64,000 bases of DNA from Elysia crispata (GCA_033675545.1 JAWDGP010000540.1:443501-507500), one strand, 5' to 3'; shown: positions 1 through 15,665, counted from the first letter of the stretch. Program-made: numbers and translations. The notes: generated from the letters alone by a model not told the origin.

Positions 1-104
1 TCTCTGATACTCAAAGTGCCCTCAATACTTTAACCTTAAGTTTCATATTTCATTATATGGTGTATCGGTGTCATTATCAATTTCCTTAACTGTTTATTGT
101 TTAG

Positions 105-328
105 GGGAAGAAAGTGCACTGTTACAAACTGTAAGAGCGGCTATGCCAGTCAGAAGGGGAAAGAAAGTGAAACGGTTATTTTATAATTATGGTTTTCCGA
201 AGGACCCAACTGAATGTCATAAATGGGTTTCGAGTCTCCCAAACAAAGTTGAGAAAGTGACTGAACATATTGGAGTATGTAGTCGACACTGGCTCTCTGA
301 TACTCCTCACATTCGAAGAGGAAGATAA
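105..328 (+). pseudogene. THAP-domain (C2CH zinc finger) exon, frameshifted
   Basis: THAP domains are about 90-residue DNA-binding zinc fingers found in animal transcription regulators and P-element-type transposases. A good acceptor (tttag, ending at 104) precedes a start typical of the fold: CTVTNCKSGY, with the C-x4-C pair at 115-132. The later landmarks FPKDP, the conserved Trp (CHKW) and the C-x2-H pair (VCSRHW) follow, but one frame over (185-328). One indel near 170-184 therefore separates the two zinc-ligand halves, and the frame closes at 329. Downstream, a proline-rich stretch typical of sequence after THAP domains (PPINFGEIPSPS, about 345-400) is readable in yet another frame. This is most likely a decayed THAP gene or a DNA-transposon relic. 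A base error in the assembly is the alternative for the first shift. Confidence 0.6.
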
Positions 329-361
329 TATTTATAATCTCTATGCATCCTCCTATTAACT

Positions 362-790
362 TTGGTGAGATACCTTCACCATCCATATCACATGCTCATC
401 CAAAAACTCCTCGCCCTACCAAAAAAAGCTGTCAGTGAAAACAAAGTCAGAGAAATTGACGAACTGGATACATTCATAGTAAAAAATAACTTTAGCTGTG
501 ACACTGTTAAGGAAGCCCTTCAAGAAAGTTTGCTCCTCTATGGACTCAGTGCTTGTAATGCAGATAGAACAGAACAAGCACTTGCCAGCTTCAGTCGCGG
601 TGGTTGTATGCATGAATATGTTATATACTTCCATATTAGACTTAGAAATGCAGATGCAGGAGTGACTGTAATTCAATTTGAAGACTACAACGGTTTTAAA
701 TTGGTAACACACCCAAATTTCCCCTGTAAAACTGTGAATCAATGGGATCAGCTAGAAGTTGTCCTTCATTTTTACACTGGAACAGGTTAG
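362..790 (+). CDS. Unrecognised ORF following the THAP relic
   Basis: An open frame of 142 codons whose middle (about residues 25-140) looks protein-like: DELDTFIVKNNFSCDTVKEA, then LLLYGLSACN, then an aromatic-rich C-terminal part ending VVLHFYTGTG. It sits directly downstream of the THAP relic on the same strand, so it may be the body of that gene, but it is not in one continuous frame with it. I recognise no domain. The first residues overlap the proline-rich reading in another frame, so the true start is doubtful. It could be an internal or terminal exon, or decayed sequence. Confidence 0.3.
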   Translation: MVRYLHHPYHMLIQKLLALPKKAVSENKVREIDELDTFIVKNNFSCDTVKEALQESLLLYGLSACNADRTEQALASFSRGGCMHEYVIYFHIRLRNADAGVTVIQFEDYNGFKLVTHPNFPCKTVNQWDQLEVVLHFYTGTG

Positions 791-918
791 TACTGCCCAT
801 TATTCTGACCACTACCACATACACATAGACTTCTGTCTGTATCTCTTTCACTCTAAATATCACCATATCTTTTTTTGTCTTTCACATTCTGTCATTCCTT
901 GTTTTGCTCTTGACATGT

Positions 919-1057
919 CACTCCAGTGCCTTTATTTAATGTAGCCTACTGTAACACTGTGTTATCAAGTCTCGAAAAGGTGTACATGTGGATCTGAGTT
1001 TCAAAGTGTAAATATTTGAATGTAATAGAAATTATGATGAGAAGGGAGAGTGTGTGC

Positions 1058-1129
<72 letters not shown>

Positions 1130-1279
1130 CCCGGAAGGGTTAAGAGTCGGATTGAGCTAAAGAGATGAAAGAAAGAGAGAAGGCCAGATATAAAGCGCAC
1201 ATGGCTAGCACCTATTACCATATCTAGCACCCCCCTTTTCCACACAAATAGACCTCTGGCTGTCTGTATCTCTTTCACC

Positions 1280-1339
<60 letters not shown>

Positions 1340-1708
1340 CATTATTTTATCTCTTGCTCTAAGATTCTACGTACCTACTATGCTTGTTTTTGTTCCTTGG
1401 TCGAATTTTACAAAATTATAATCTCTGTCCCCCCCCTCTCACTTACTCTCTCTCTCTCTCTCTCTCTCTCCCTCTTTCCCTCTCTCTTCATTTGCTTCTT
1501 CTGACTTGATACAATTAAAAACTCTCCTCATTATCTGATGTACGTGTTCTTAGTGTGTCACTCCAGTGCCGGTATTTGATGTACCGTACCACTGTATTAT
1601 CAAATCTCGAAAAGGTGTACATGTGCATTTGAGTTTCTAAGTATTTGAATGTATAGTCTACATGTACTTAGAAGTTATGATGAAGAGGGAGGGAGGGAGA
1701 GAGAGAGA

Positions 1709-1789
<81 letters not shown>

Positions 1790-1816
1790 GAGGGTTAAGA
1801 GTCGGATTAAGCTAAA

Positions 1817-1854
<38 letters not shown>

Positions 1855-1893
1855 GGGAGTTATGAGTCGGATTAAGCTAAAGATGAGAGAGAG

Positions 1894-1978
<85 letters not shown>
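919..1978. repeat. Locally duplicated blocks with (GA)n/(CT)n microsatellites
   Basis: GA/CT runs lie at about 1060-1128, 1283-1336, 1446-1471, 1695-1787, 1818-1852 and 1885-1978. The unique sequence between them is itself duplicated. The stretch from 919 (tcactccagtgcc) through the reverse complement of tcgag-like text at about 975 (tctcgaaaaggtgtacatg) recurs at 1559-1680. A short block reading gagtcggattaagctaaag occurs three times, at about 1143, 1801 and 1866. No gene is seen in 790-2130 outside these repeats. Confidence 0.85.
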
Positions 1979-2142
1979 ACATTGCTAGCACCCCGCAGAC
2001 TGGCCCATCTGAATAATATTACATAACCTATGAACAGGCCTCCTAGATAATTGGTACTGGTCTGAACGGACACAGATTGTGAAGTGACGTCACAAAATTC
2101 GTGTTTGACTCACATTTCACTTCCTTTCCACCAATGTTCAAA

Positions 2143-2971
2143 ATGGAGAAAGGACGTGTGTTCAAAACGTATGAAGAGTTTGAGGCAGCCCTTAAATCAT
2201 TTTCAGTGGCACTCACAGTCTATTTGTGAAAAGATCGAGTGAGTCAGTGAAAGAACTAATACTGAAGTACCTAAAATATAAAATCATTCTCTTTGTGTGC
2301 AAGCACTCCCCGTCCAAACACACCAGCTCCTCGACGGGTCAGCGCCCTTGCCAAAGGTAAGTCCCATCAATTGTGCTAATGAGATCTAGAGTTAAATATA
2401 GATAGGTCTTATATCCAGATCTAGACGATCTGATTTTAGATTTTAGTGGTTGGTTAAAGATAAGGGGTGAGTTATCCTAAGCCTAGATTTTTAAATCATT
2501 CCCTGCCTCTTGGAGTAGATCCAGATCTAGATTCTAGATCTATAACAGAATGGAAAATTTGGCATGAGGGCACCAAAAGCCTTATTGAAAGGCATTGTCA
2601 GAGTACTGATCTGAAACATTTTACAGTTCATAGGACAAATATTTTAATTTACTCTAGATCTAGATGTCTAGATTTGCCAATCAATCATTTATTTAGAGGT
2701 TTCAAATTTTATAAGCCAAAGTTATTTTTCTTTAGATGTTGGCGACTGCCTACCATGTGGCTTGATGCTATACACTAAATGAACTTTGTAGCATTCAACT
2801 CTATCTATAGATACATAACTACATACTCTTCATCACTTTCACAGGTCCCTCAAACTAGATTGTCAAGCCAAGATTCGGTTGAAGATCCAGAGGCCGAAAG
2901 ACCAGTCTCCGCCCTTCCTGGCCATCACAGTGCAGTATTTGAACCATCAAGGGCATGGCCTCACCCAAGAA
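2143..2971 (+). pseudogene. ZSWIM1/3-like (FAR1/MULE-related) N-terminal exons
   Basis: Two exons join in phase. Exon 1 (ATG at 2143, end 2356) reads MEKGRVFKTYEEFEAALKSF, then, after a one-base shift near 2200, a frame with SLFVKRSSESVKEL, an FVCKH motif and STGQRPCQR, before a GTAAGT donor at 2357. Exon 2 (2845-2971) follows a cacag acceptor and completes the split Arg codon. It reads SLKLDCQAKIRLKIQRPK and AITVQYLNHQGHGLTQE, then a GTAATT donor. The order FVCKH, STGxRP, CxAKI, xLNHxGH is what I recall for the N-terminal region of ZSWIM1/3 proteins, which is related to FAR1/MULE transposases. The shift inside exon 1 suggests a decayed copy. No SWIM zinc finger was found downstream. The family name is from memory, not from a search. 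Confidence 0.5.
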
Positions 2972-5207
<2,236 letters not shown>

Positions 5208-6050
5208 ATCAATGAATTAGGTGCCCTGCTCTTTAGATTAGGCAATCATGACCTTTTGCGCATCTCTATCCCTTGATGCTGTTGAGTTAGTGCATCTGTC
5301 ACTCATTTTACATTTAGCCACTTTTTTCATCCATGCTACATCTTCTCTCGCTTCTTTCCCCTGCTGCCTTTTCCTTTAAAATCAATCCAGGTCTCAAAGA
5401 TGTTTCAGTTTTTTTTCTCTCATCACATGGCCAAAAAATACTGCCTGTAGATTAAATATGGTATTTATGAGCATATATATGCCAGCTCCTCGTACCACAC
5501 TTTAGTTTGATTTCTTTGAAGTCCATAAATAAGATTCATAGCATTCTCTTTAGGAACCACATTTCTGTTTCCTCCAGTTAATTTTGTAGTTGTTTTTTAA
5601 ATTGTCCAAGCCTAACATCCATACATAAGGATGGGTTCAGTAAAACACTCCAGTGCCTTTTTTGATGCGATTTCACAGTTGTTGTGTCCATCTCTTCACA
5701 TTCAAGTGCCCAAGTATTTGCATTGATTCCTGAACGAATTATCTTTGGCTACTAAAGAATTGATCTGTGCACACTCATTGTTTCGATTGACGACCATTAC
5801 TTCTGTATTTTTGCTCTTTAATCCATATCCTTTCCTTCTGCTTTCTTCTTCAGTGATGTCTAATAATTGTGGCAAGTCTTCTTTATTTCTGCAATTAATA
5901 CAGCGTCATCAGCGTATCTCATGTTGCTTACTTTGTGCCCTCCTATTTTAATTCCTGGGTATCCTTCCATGCTTCTCAAATCATTTCACTGTAGAGAGAG
6001 AAAAGGTCTGGAGCAAGAACACATCCTTGTCAGACACCGCACTTAATTTT
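5208..6050 (-). mobile_element. LINE (non-LTR retrotransposon), 5'-truncated copy A
   Basis: Read on the minus strand, 6050 to about 5850 encodes reverse-transcriptase motifs: RQGCVLAPDLFSLYSEMI, then GIKIGG, then MRYADDAVLIAEI with the catalytic YADD. The 3' end, near 5208-5260, matches the 3' ends of copies B, C and D (aaggtcatg, then a gcacct motif just before the tail). Frame interruptions are frequent and the 5' part is missing, so it is a dead copy. The clade is not resolved; the motif style is that of jockey/RTE/CR1-type elements. Confidence 0.75.
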
Positions 6051-7661
<1,611 letters not shown>

Positions 7662-7780
7662 AAGTAAAACGTGGGACCTTGTTTGAATCCTCAAAGCTTT
7701 CTTATCATCCAGTTACTATTTCTCTGGATAACGCATTTAAAGAGAACATGGAAACTATGTTGACTGGAGTAAAAACCTAA
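7662..7780 (+). CDS. Candidate terminal exon of an unrecognised gene
   Basis: A strong acceptor (ttccttttcag, ending at 7661) opens a frame of 38 codons reading VKRGTLFESSKLSYHPVTIS, then ending METMLTGVKT and a stop at 7778-7780. The last residues lie inside the outer end of the 9 kb palindrome. The opposite arm still encodes a similar end (MRYKIILTGVN then stop, minus strand, about 16711-16746), so the coding tail seems to belong to the repeated unit. No function is assigned. Confidence 0.3.
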
Positions 7781-8555
7781 TTAATGTTTTTGAAAAAATT
7801 TTATGTGAATTATTGTCTTTTATTGTAATGCAATGTGAGCTGAAAGTCAAACAAATTAAAGTTCATTTAATTTAAGGCAATGCCCTTATATGTATTATCT
7901 CTTTTAATGAAAATGTCATATTCGTTTATGTTATATACATAAGTTTCACTGACGTTATTTTTAAAAGACTGGAATGTGTCTTTTTAATTATTTTAGAAAA
8001 CAATGTGTATTATAATGATTTCTTTTTATATTTTTATAATTTGGATTTCTCTGAATAAACTCAGATAACTCTTTTTTTTTTAATCTGTCTTTGTTGTTTT
8101 TGATAAATGTGTGGTTTTTAATAGGTTTTCGTATGTGTTTATGGTATTCATCAAGTGATTTCAATTCATTGCAATTTGCACAGAGTTTAAGATCCGTCAT
8201 TTTTATGCAAAAGAAATATTGAACTCCGTTTTACAGTAATAAAAACATAAACCCTTATTGCCGAATTGATAATGCGTGGGTGGTATGTGTTGGGAACATA
8301 ACATGGAATAGCCAACTGCCACAAAGATGGTGAATCAATATTGAATAATTAAATAGGGGTGACAAAATCCTCTTTATTTCTATCTCTACAAATCAAGCGT
8401 AATTAAATATTATTACAATAGAATAGAATTCGAAATTAAAAAAAAATTCAAAACTGTAGAAAGATTTCCATTTTTTCTTTCTCTATACTAATACAATAGA
8501 CATGCTGTAGAATCGAAATAATCCCTATAAATCATCAAAATATATTTTATGGAGA
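7745..8555 (+). repeat. Left inverted arm
   Basis: Reverse complement of the right arm over most of its length, with scattered substitutions and small indels. It contains the minus-strand zinc-ribbon ORF (7988-8200). Similarity to the right arm ends just before the first minisatellite monomer at about 8556. Confidence 0.75.
7988..8200 (-). CDS. Small zinc-ribbon protein fragment, left arm
   Basis: A 70-codon ORF starting MTDLKLCANCNELKSLDEY. Its C-x2-C followed by E-x-K-x-L-(D)-x-(F/Y) and a Lys-rich tail (FIQRNPNYKNIKRN) resembles the N-terminal zinc ribbon of HNH / endonuclease VII-type proteins, in which a second C-x2-C follows some 20 residues later. Here the second pair is not visible; in the right-arm copy it is (CIECG). 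The start may be internal to a longer gene. Function beyond possible nucleic-acid binding is unknown. Confidence 0.35.
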   Translation of the reverse strand: MTDLKLCANCNELKSLDEYHKHIRKPIKNHTFIKNNKDRLKKKELSEFIQRNPNYKNIKRNHYNTHCFLK

Positions 8556-11500
8556 TTACAAAATTGGAAGTAATCGGCGGCCATATTGGAATTATGCTAA
8601 TTATAGAGATAGCCAAAATAGAATCAACTGGCGGCCACATTGAAATTATGCTTATTATAGAGATTACCAAGATAAAATAAACCGGCGGCCATATTGGATT
8701 TACGCTAATTATAGAGATTGCCAAAATAGAATAAACTGGCGGCCATATTGGAATTATGCTAATTATAGAGATGGCCAAAATAGAATACACTGGCGGCCAT
8801 ATTGGAATTATGCTAATTATAGAGATAGCCAAAATAGAATCAACTGGCGGCCACATTGAAATTATGCTTATTATAGAGATTACCAAGATAAAATAAACCG
8901 GCGGCCATATTGGATTTACGCTAATTATAGAGATGGCCAAAATAGAATCAACTAGCGGCCACATTAAAATTATGTTTGTTATAGAGATGGCCAAAATAGA
9001 ATTAACCGGCGGCCATATTGAATTTATGCTAATTATAGAGATGGCCAAAATAGAATTAACCGGCGGCCATATTGGATTTAATGTACTTGTATAGATTACC
9101 AAAATGAAATTTGAATTAAGCTAATTATAGAGATGCCCAAAATAGAAATTAACCGGCGGCCATATTGAATTTATGCTAATTATAGAGATGGCCAAAATAG
9201 AAATTAACCGGCGGCCATATTGAATTTATGCTAATTATAGAGATGGCCAAAATAGAAATTAACCGGCGGCAATATTGAATTTATGCTAATTATAGAGATG
9301 GCCAAAATAGAATTAACCGGCGGCCATATTGGATTTAATGTACTTGTATAGATTACAAAAATGAAATTGGAATTATGCTAATTATAGAGATGGCCAAAAT
9401 AGAAATTAACCGGCGGCCATATTGAATTTATGGTAATTATAGAGATGGCCAAAATAGAATTTACCGGCGGCCATATTGAATTTATGCTAATTAAAGAGAT
9501 GGCCAAAATAGAATTAACCGGCGGCCATATTGAATTTATGCTAATTATAGAGATAGCCAAAATAGAATTAACCGGCGGCCATATTGGATTAAATGTACTT
9601 GTATAGATTACCAAAATGAAATTGGAATTATGCTAATTATAGAGATGGCCAAAATAGAAATTAACCGGCGGCCATATTGAATTTATGCTAATTATAGAGA
9701 TGGCCAAAATAGAAATTAACCGGCGGCCATATTGAATTTATGCTAATTATAGAGATGGCCAAAATAGAATTGGAATTATGCGAATTATAGAGATGGCCAA
9801 AGTAGAAATTAACCGGCGGCCATATTGAATTTATGCTAATTATAGAGATGGCCAAAATAGAAATTAACCGGCGGCCATATTGAATTTATGCTAATTATAG
9901 AGATGGCCAAAATAGAATTAACCGGCGGCCATATTGGATTTAATGTACTTGTATAGATTACCAAAATGAAATTGGAATTATGCTAATTATAGAGATGGCC
10001 AAAATAGAAATTAACCGGCGGCCATATTGAATTTATGCTAATTATAGAGATGGCCAAAATAGAAATTAACCGGCGGCCATATTGAATTTATGCTAATTGT
10101 AGAGATGGCCAAAATAGAAATTAACCAGCGGCCATATTGGATTTAATGTACTTGTATAGATTACCAAAATGAAATTGGAATTATGCGAATTATAGAGATG
10201 GCCAAAATAGAAATTAACCGGCGGCCATATTGAATTTATGCTAATTATAGAGATGGCCAAAATAGAAATTAACCGGCGGCCATATTGAATTTATGCTAAT
10301 TATAGAGATGGCCAAAATAGAATTAACCGGCGGCCATATTGGATTTAATGTACTTGTATAGATTACCAAAATGAAATTGGAATTATGCTAATTATAGAGA
10401 TGGCCAAAATAGAAATTAACCGGCGGCTATATTGAATTTATGCTAATTATAAAGATGGGCAAAATAGAATTAACCGGCGGCCATATTGAATTTATGCTAA
10501 TTATAGAGATGGCCAAAACAGAATTAACCGGCGGCCATATTGGATTTAATGTACTTGTATAGATTACCAAAATGAAATTGGAATTATGCGAATTATAGAG
10601 CTGGCCAAAGTAGAAATTAACCGGCGGCCATATTGAATTGATAATAATTATAGAGATGGCCAAAATAGAATTAACCGGCGGCCATATTGGATTTAATGTA
10701 CTTGTATAGATTACAAAAATGAAATTGTTATTATGCTAATTATAGAGATGGCCAAAAAACAAATTAACCGGCGGCCATATTGAATTTATGCTAATTATAG
10801 AGATGGCCAAAATAGAATTTACCGGCGGCCATATTGAATTTATGCTAATTAAAGAGATGGCCAAAATAGAATTAACCGGCGGCCATATTGAATTTATGCT
10901 AATTATAGAGATGGCCAAAATAGAATTAACCGGCGGCCATATTGGATTTAATGTACTTGTATAGATTACCAAAATGAAATTGGAATTATGCTAATTATAG
11001 AGATGGCCAAAATAGAAATTAACCGGCGGCCATATTGAATTTATGCTAATTATAGAGATGGCCAAAATAGAATTAACCGGCGGCCATATTGGATTTAATG
11101 TACTTGTATAGATTACCAAAATGAAATTGGAATTATGCTAATTATAGAGATGGCCAAAATAGAAATTATCCGGCGGCCATATTGAATTTATGCTAATTAT
11201 AGAGATGGCCAAAATAGAAATTAACCGGCGGCCATATTGAATTTATGCTAATTATAGAGATGGCCAAAATAGAATTAACCGGCGGCCATATTGGATTTAA
11301 TGTACTTGTATAGATTACCAAAATGAAATTGGAATTATGCTAATTATAGAGATGGCCAAAATAGAAATTAACCGGCGGCCATATTGAATTTATGCTAATT
11401 ATAGAGATGGCCAAAATAGAAATTAACCGGCGGCCATATTGAATTTATGCTAATTATAGAGATGGACAAAATAGAATTGGAATTATTCGAATTATAGAGA

Positions 11501-14500
11501 TGGCCAAAGTAGAAATTAACCGGCGGCCATATTGAATTTATGCTTATTATAGAGATGGCCAAAATAGAAATTAACCGGCGGCCATACTGAATTTATGCTA
11601 ATTATAGAGATGGCCAAAATAGAATTAACCGGCGGCCATATTGGATTTAATGTACTTGTATAGATTACCAAAATGAAATTGGAATTATGCTAATTATAGA
11701 GATGGCCAAAAAAGAAATTAACCGGCGGCCATATTGAATTTATGCTAATTATAGAGATGGCCAAAATAGAATTAACCGGCGGCCACATTGGATTTATGCT
11801 AATATATAGAGATGGCCAAAATAGAAATTAACCGGCGGCCACCTTGAATTTATGCTAATTATAGATATGGCCAAAATAGAATTGGAATTATGCGAATTAT
11901 AGAGATGGCCAAAATAGAAATTATCCGGCGGCCATATTGAATTTATGCTAATTATAGAGATGGCCAAAATAGAAATTAACCGGCGGCCATACTGAATTTA
12001 TGCTAATTATAGAGATGGCCAAAATAGAATTAACCGGCGGCCATATTGGATTTAATGTACTTGTATAGATTACCAAAATGAAATTGGAATTATGCTAATT
12101 ATAGAGATGGCCAAAATAGAAATTATCCGGCGGCAATATTGAATTTATGCTAATTATAAAGATAACCAATAAAGAAATTAACCGGCGGCCATTTGAATTT
12201 ATGCTAATTATAGAGATGGCCAAAATAGAATGAACCGGCGGCCATATTGGATTTAATGTACTTGTATAGATTACCAAAATGAAATTGGAATTATGCGAAT
12301 TATAGAGATGGCCAAAGTAGAAATTAACCGGCGGCCATATTGAATTGATGCTAATTATAGAGATGGCCAAAATAGAATTAACCGGCGGCCATATTGGATT
12401 TAATGTACTTGTATAGATTACAAAAATGAAATTGTTATTATGCTAATTATAGAGATGGCCAAAAAACAAATTAACCGGCGGCCATATTGAATTTATGCTC
12501 ATTATAGAGATTGCCAAAATAGAATTTACCGTCGGCCATATTGAATTTATGCTAATTAAAGAGATGGCCAAAATAGAATTAACCGGTGGCCATTTTGAAT
12601 TTATGCTAATTATAGAGATGGCCAAAATAGAATTAACCGGCGGCCATATTGGATTTAATGTACTTGTATAGATTACCAAAATGAAATTGGAATTATGCTA
12701 ATTATAGAGATGGCCAAAATAGAATTAACCGGCGGCCATATTGGATTTATGCTAATATATAGAGATGGCCAAAATAAAAATTAACCGGCGGCCACCTTGA
12801 ATTTATGCTAATTATAGAGATGGCCAAAATAGAATTGGAATTATGCGAATTATAGAGATGGCCAAAGTAGAAATTAACCGGCCGCCATATTGAATTTATG
12901 CTAATTATAGAGATGGCCAAAATAGCAATTAACCGGCGGCCACCTTGAATTTATGCTAATTATAGAGATGGCCAAAATAGAATTGGAATTATGCGAATTA
13001 TAGAGATGGCCAAAGTAGAAATTAACCGGCGGCCATATTGAATTTATGCGAATTATAGAGATGGCCAAAGTAGAAATTAACCGGCGGCCATATTGAATTT
13101 ATGCTAATTATAGAGATGGCCAAAATAGAATTGGAATTATGCGAATTATAGAGATGGCCAAAGTAGAAATTAACCGGCGGCCATATTGAATTTATGCTAA
13201 TTATAGAGATGGCCAAAATAGAAATTATCCGGCGGCCATACTGAATTTATGCTAATTATAGAGATGGCCAAAATAGAATTAACCGGCGGCCATATTGGAT
13301 TTAATGTACTTGTATAGATTACCAAAATGAAATTGGAATTGTGCGAATTATAGAGATGGCCAAAGTAGAAATTATCCGGCGGCCATATTGAATTTATGTT
13401 AATTATAGAGATGGCCAAAGTAGAAATTATCCGGCGGCCATATTGAGTTTATGCTAATTATAGAGATGGCCAAAAAAGAATTAACCGGCGGCCATATTCG
13501 ATTTAATGTACTTGTATAGATTACCAAAATGAAATTGGAATTATGCTAATTATAGAGATGGCCAAAATAGAAATTAACCGGCGGCCATATTGAATTTATG
13601 CGAATTATAGAGATGGCCAAAATAGAAATTAACCAGCGGCCATATTGAATTTATGCTAATTTTAGAGATGGCCAAAATAGAAATTAACCGGCGGCCATAT
13701 TGAATTTATGCTAATTATAGAGATGGCCAAAATAGAATTAACCGGCGGCCATATTGGATTTATGCTAATATATAGAGATGGCCAAAATAGAAATTAACCG
13801 GCGGCCACCTTGAATTTATGCTAATTATAGAGATGGCCAAAATAGAATTGGAATTATGCTAATTATAGAGATGGCCAAAATAGAAATTATCCGGCGGCCA
13901 TATTGAATTTATGCTAATTATAGAGATGGCCAAAGTAGAAATTATCCGGCGGCCATATTGAGTTTATGCTAATTATAGAGATGGCCAAAAAAGAATTAAC
14001 CGGCGGCCATATTCGATTTAATGTACTTGTATAGATTACCAAAATGAAATTGGAATTATGCTAATTATAGAGATGGCCAAAATAGAAATTAACCGGCGGC
14101 CATATTGAATTTATGCGAATTATAGAGATGGCCAAAATAGAAATTAACCAGCGGCCATATTGAATTTATGCTAATTATAGAGATGGCCAAAATAGAAATT
14201 AACCGGCGGACATATTGAATTTATGCTAATTATAGAGATGGCCAAAATAGAATTGGAATTATGCGAATTATAGAGATGGCCAAAGTAGAAATTAACCGGT
14301 GGCCATATTGAATTTATGCTAATTATAGAGATGGCCAAAATAGAATTAACCGGCGGCCATATTGGATTTAATGTACTTGTATAGATTACCAAAATGAAAT
14401 TGGAATTATGCTAATTATAGAGATGGCCAAAAAAGAAATTAACCGGCGGCCATATTCAATTTATGCTAATTATAGAGATGGCCAAAATAGAATTAACCGG

Positions 14501-15665
14501 CGGCCATATTGGATTTATGCTAATTATAGAGATGGCCAAAATAGAAATTAACCGGCGGCCACCTTGAATTTATGCTAATTATAGAGATGGCCAAAATAGA
14601 ATTGGAATTATGCGAATTACAGAGATGGCCAAAGTAGAAATTAACCGGCAGCCATATTGAATTTATGCTAATTATAGAGATGGCCAAAATAGAAATTAAC
14701 CGGCGGCCATATTGAATTTATGCTAATTATAGAGATGGCCAAAATAGAAATTAACCGGCCGCCACTTTGAATTTATGCTAATTATAGAGATTGCCAAAAT
14801 AGAATTGGAATTATGCGAATTATAGAGATGGCCAAAGTAGAAATTAACCGGCGGCCATATTGAATTTATGCTAATTATAGAGATGGCCAAAATAGAAATT
14901 AACCGGCGGCCATATTGAATTTATGGTAATTATAGAGATGGCCAAAATAGAATTAACCGGCGGCCATATTGGATTTAATGTACTTGTATAGATTACCAAA
15001 ATGAAATTGGAATTATGCTAATTATAGAGATGGCCAAAATAGAAATTAACCGGCGGCCATATTGAATTTATGCGAATTATAGAGATGGCCAAAATAGAAA
15101 TTAACCAGCGGCCATATTGAATTTATGCTAATTATAGAGATGGCCAAAATAGAAATTAACCGGCGGCCATATTGAATTTATGCTAATTATAGAGATGGCC
15201 AAAATAGAATTAACCGGCGGCCATATTGGATTTAATGTACTTGTATAGATTACCAAAATGAAATTGGAATTATGCTAATTATAGAGATGGCCAAAATAGA
15301 AATTAACCGGCGGCCATATTGAATTTATGGTAATTATAGAGATGGCCAAAATAGAAATTAACCGGCGGCCATATTGAATTTATGCTAATTATAGATATGG
15401 CCAAAATATAGTTAACCGGCGGCCATATTGGATTTAATGTACTTGTATAGATTACCAAAATGAAATTGGAATTATGCTAATTATAGAGATGGCCAAAATA
15501 GAATTAACCGGCGGCCACATTGGATTTATTGTATTTATATAGATTACTAGAATGAAAATCGAATTATGCTAATTGTAGAGATGGCCAAAATAGAATTAAC
15601 TAGCGGCCATATTGGAATAATGCTAATTGTAATTTATATAGATTACCAAAATAGAATTAATTAGC
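8556..15665. repeat. 7.1 kb minisatellite: 54-55 bp monomers with 93-bp variant
   Basis: The basic unit is 54-55 bp and contains aaccggcggccatattg and ctaattatagagatggcc. It is interrupted at intervals by a longer 93-bp form carrying taatgtacttgtatagatta (first at about 9079, last clear copy at about 15438, more than 20 copies), and by a form with an additional half-unit of about 28 bp (aattggaattatgcgaatta). Spacing between 93-bp forms fits 93 plus a whole number of monomers (for example 149, 201, 254). The first 600 bp (8556-9100) are the most diverged monomers. The 18-residue open readings (SIWPPV...AISI) arise only because 54 is divisible by three. Confidence 0.95.

Noticed and set aside
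8488-9102. 204-codon minus-strand ORF with repeated IWPPV...AISII
   Set aside because: It is the satellite monomer read in a frame that stays open because 54 is divisible by three; later monomers of 55 bp break it, and no start or splice context supports it.
8556-15665. CRISPR-like array
   Set aside because: Repeats are contiguous, without unique spacers, and the DNA is eukaryotic.
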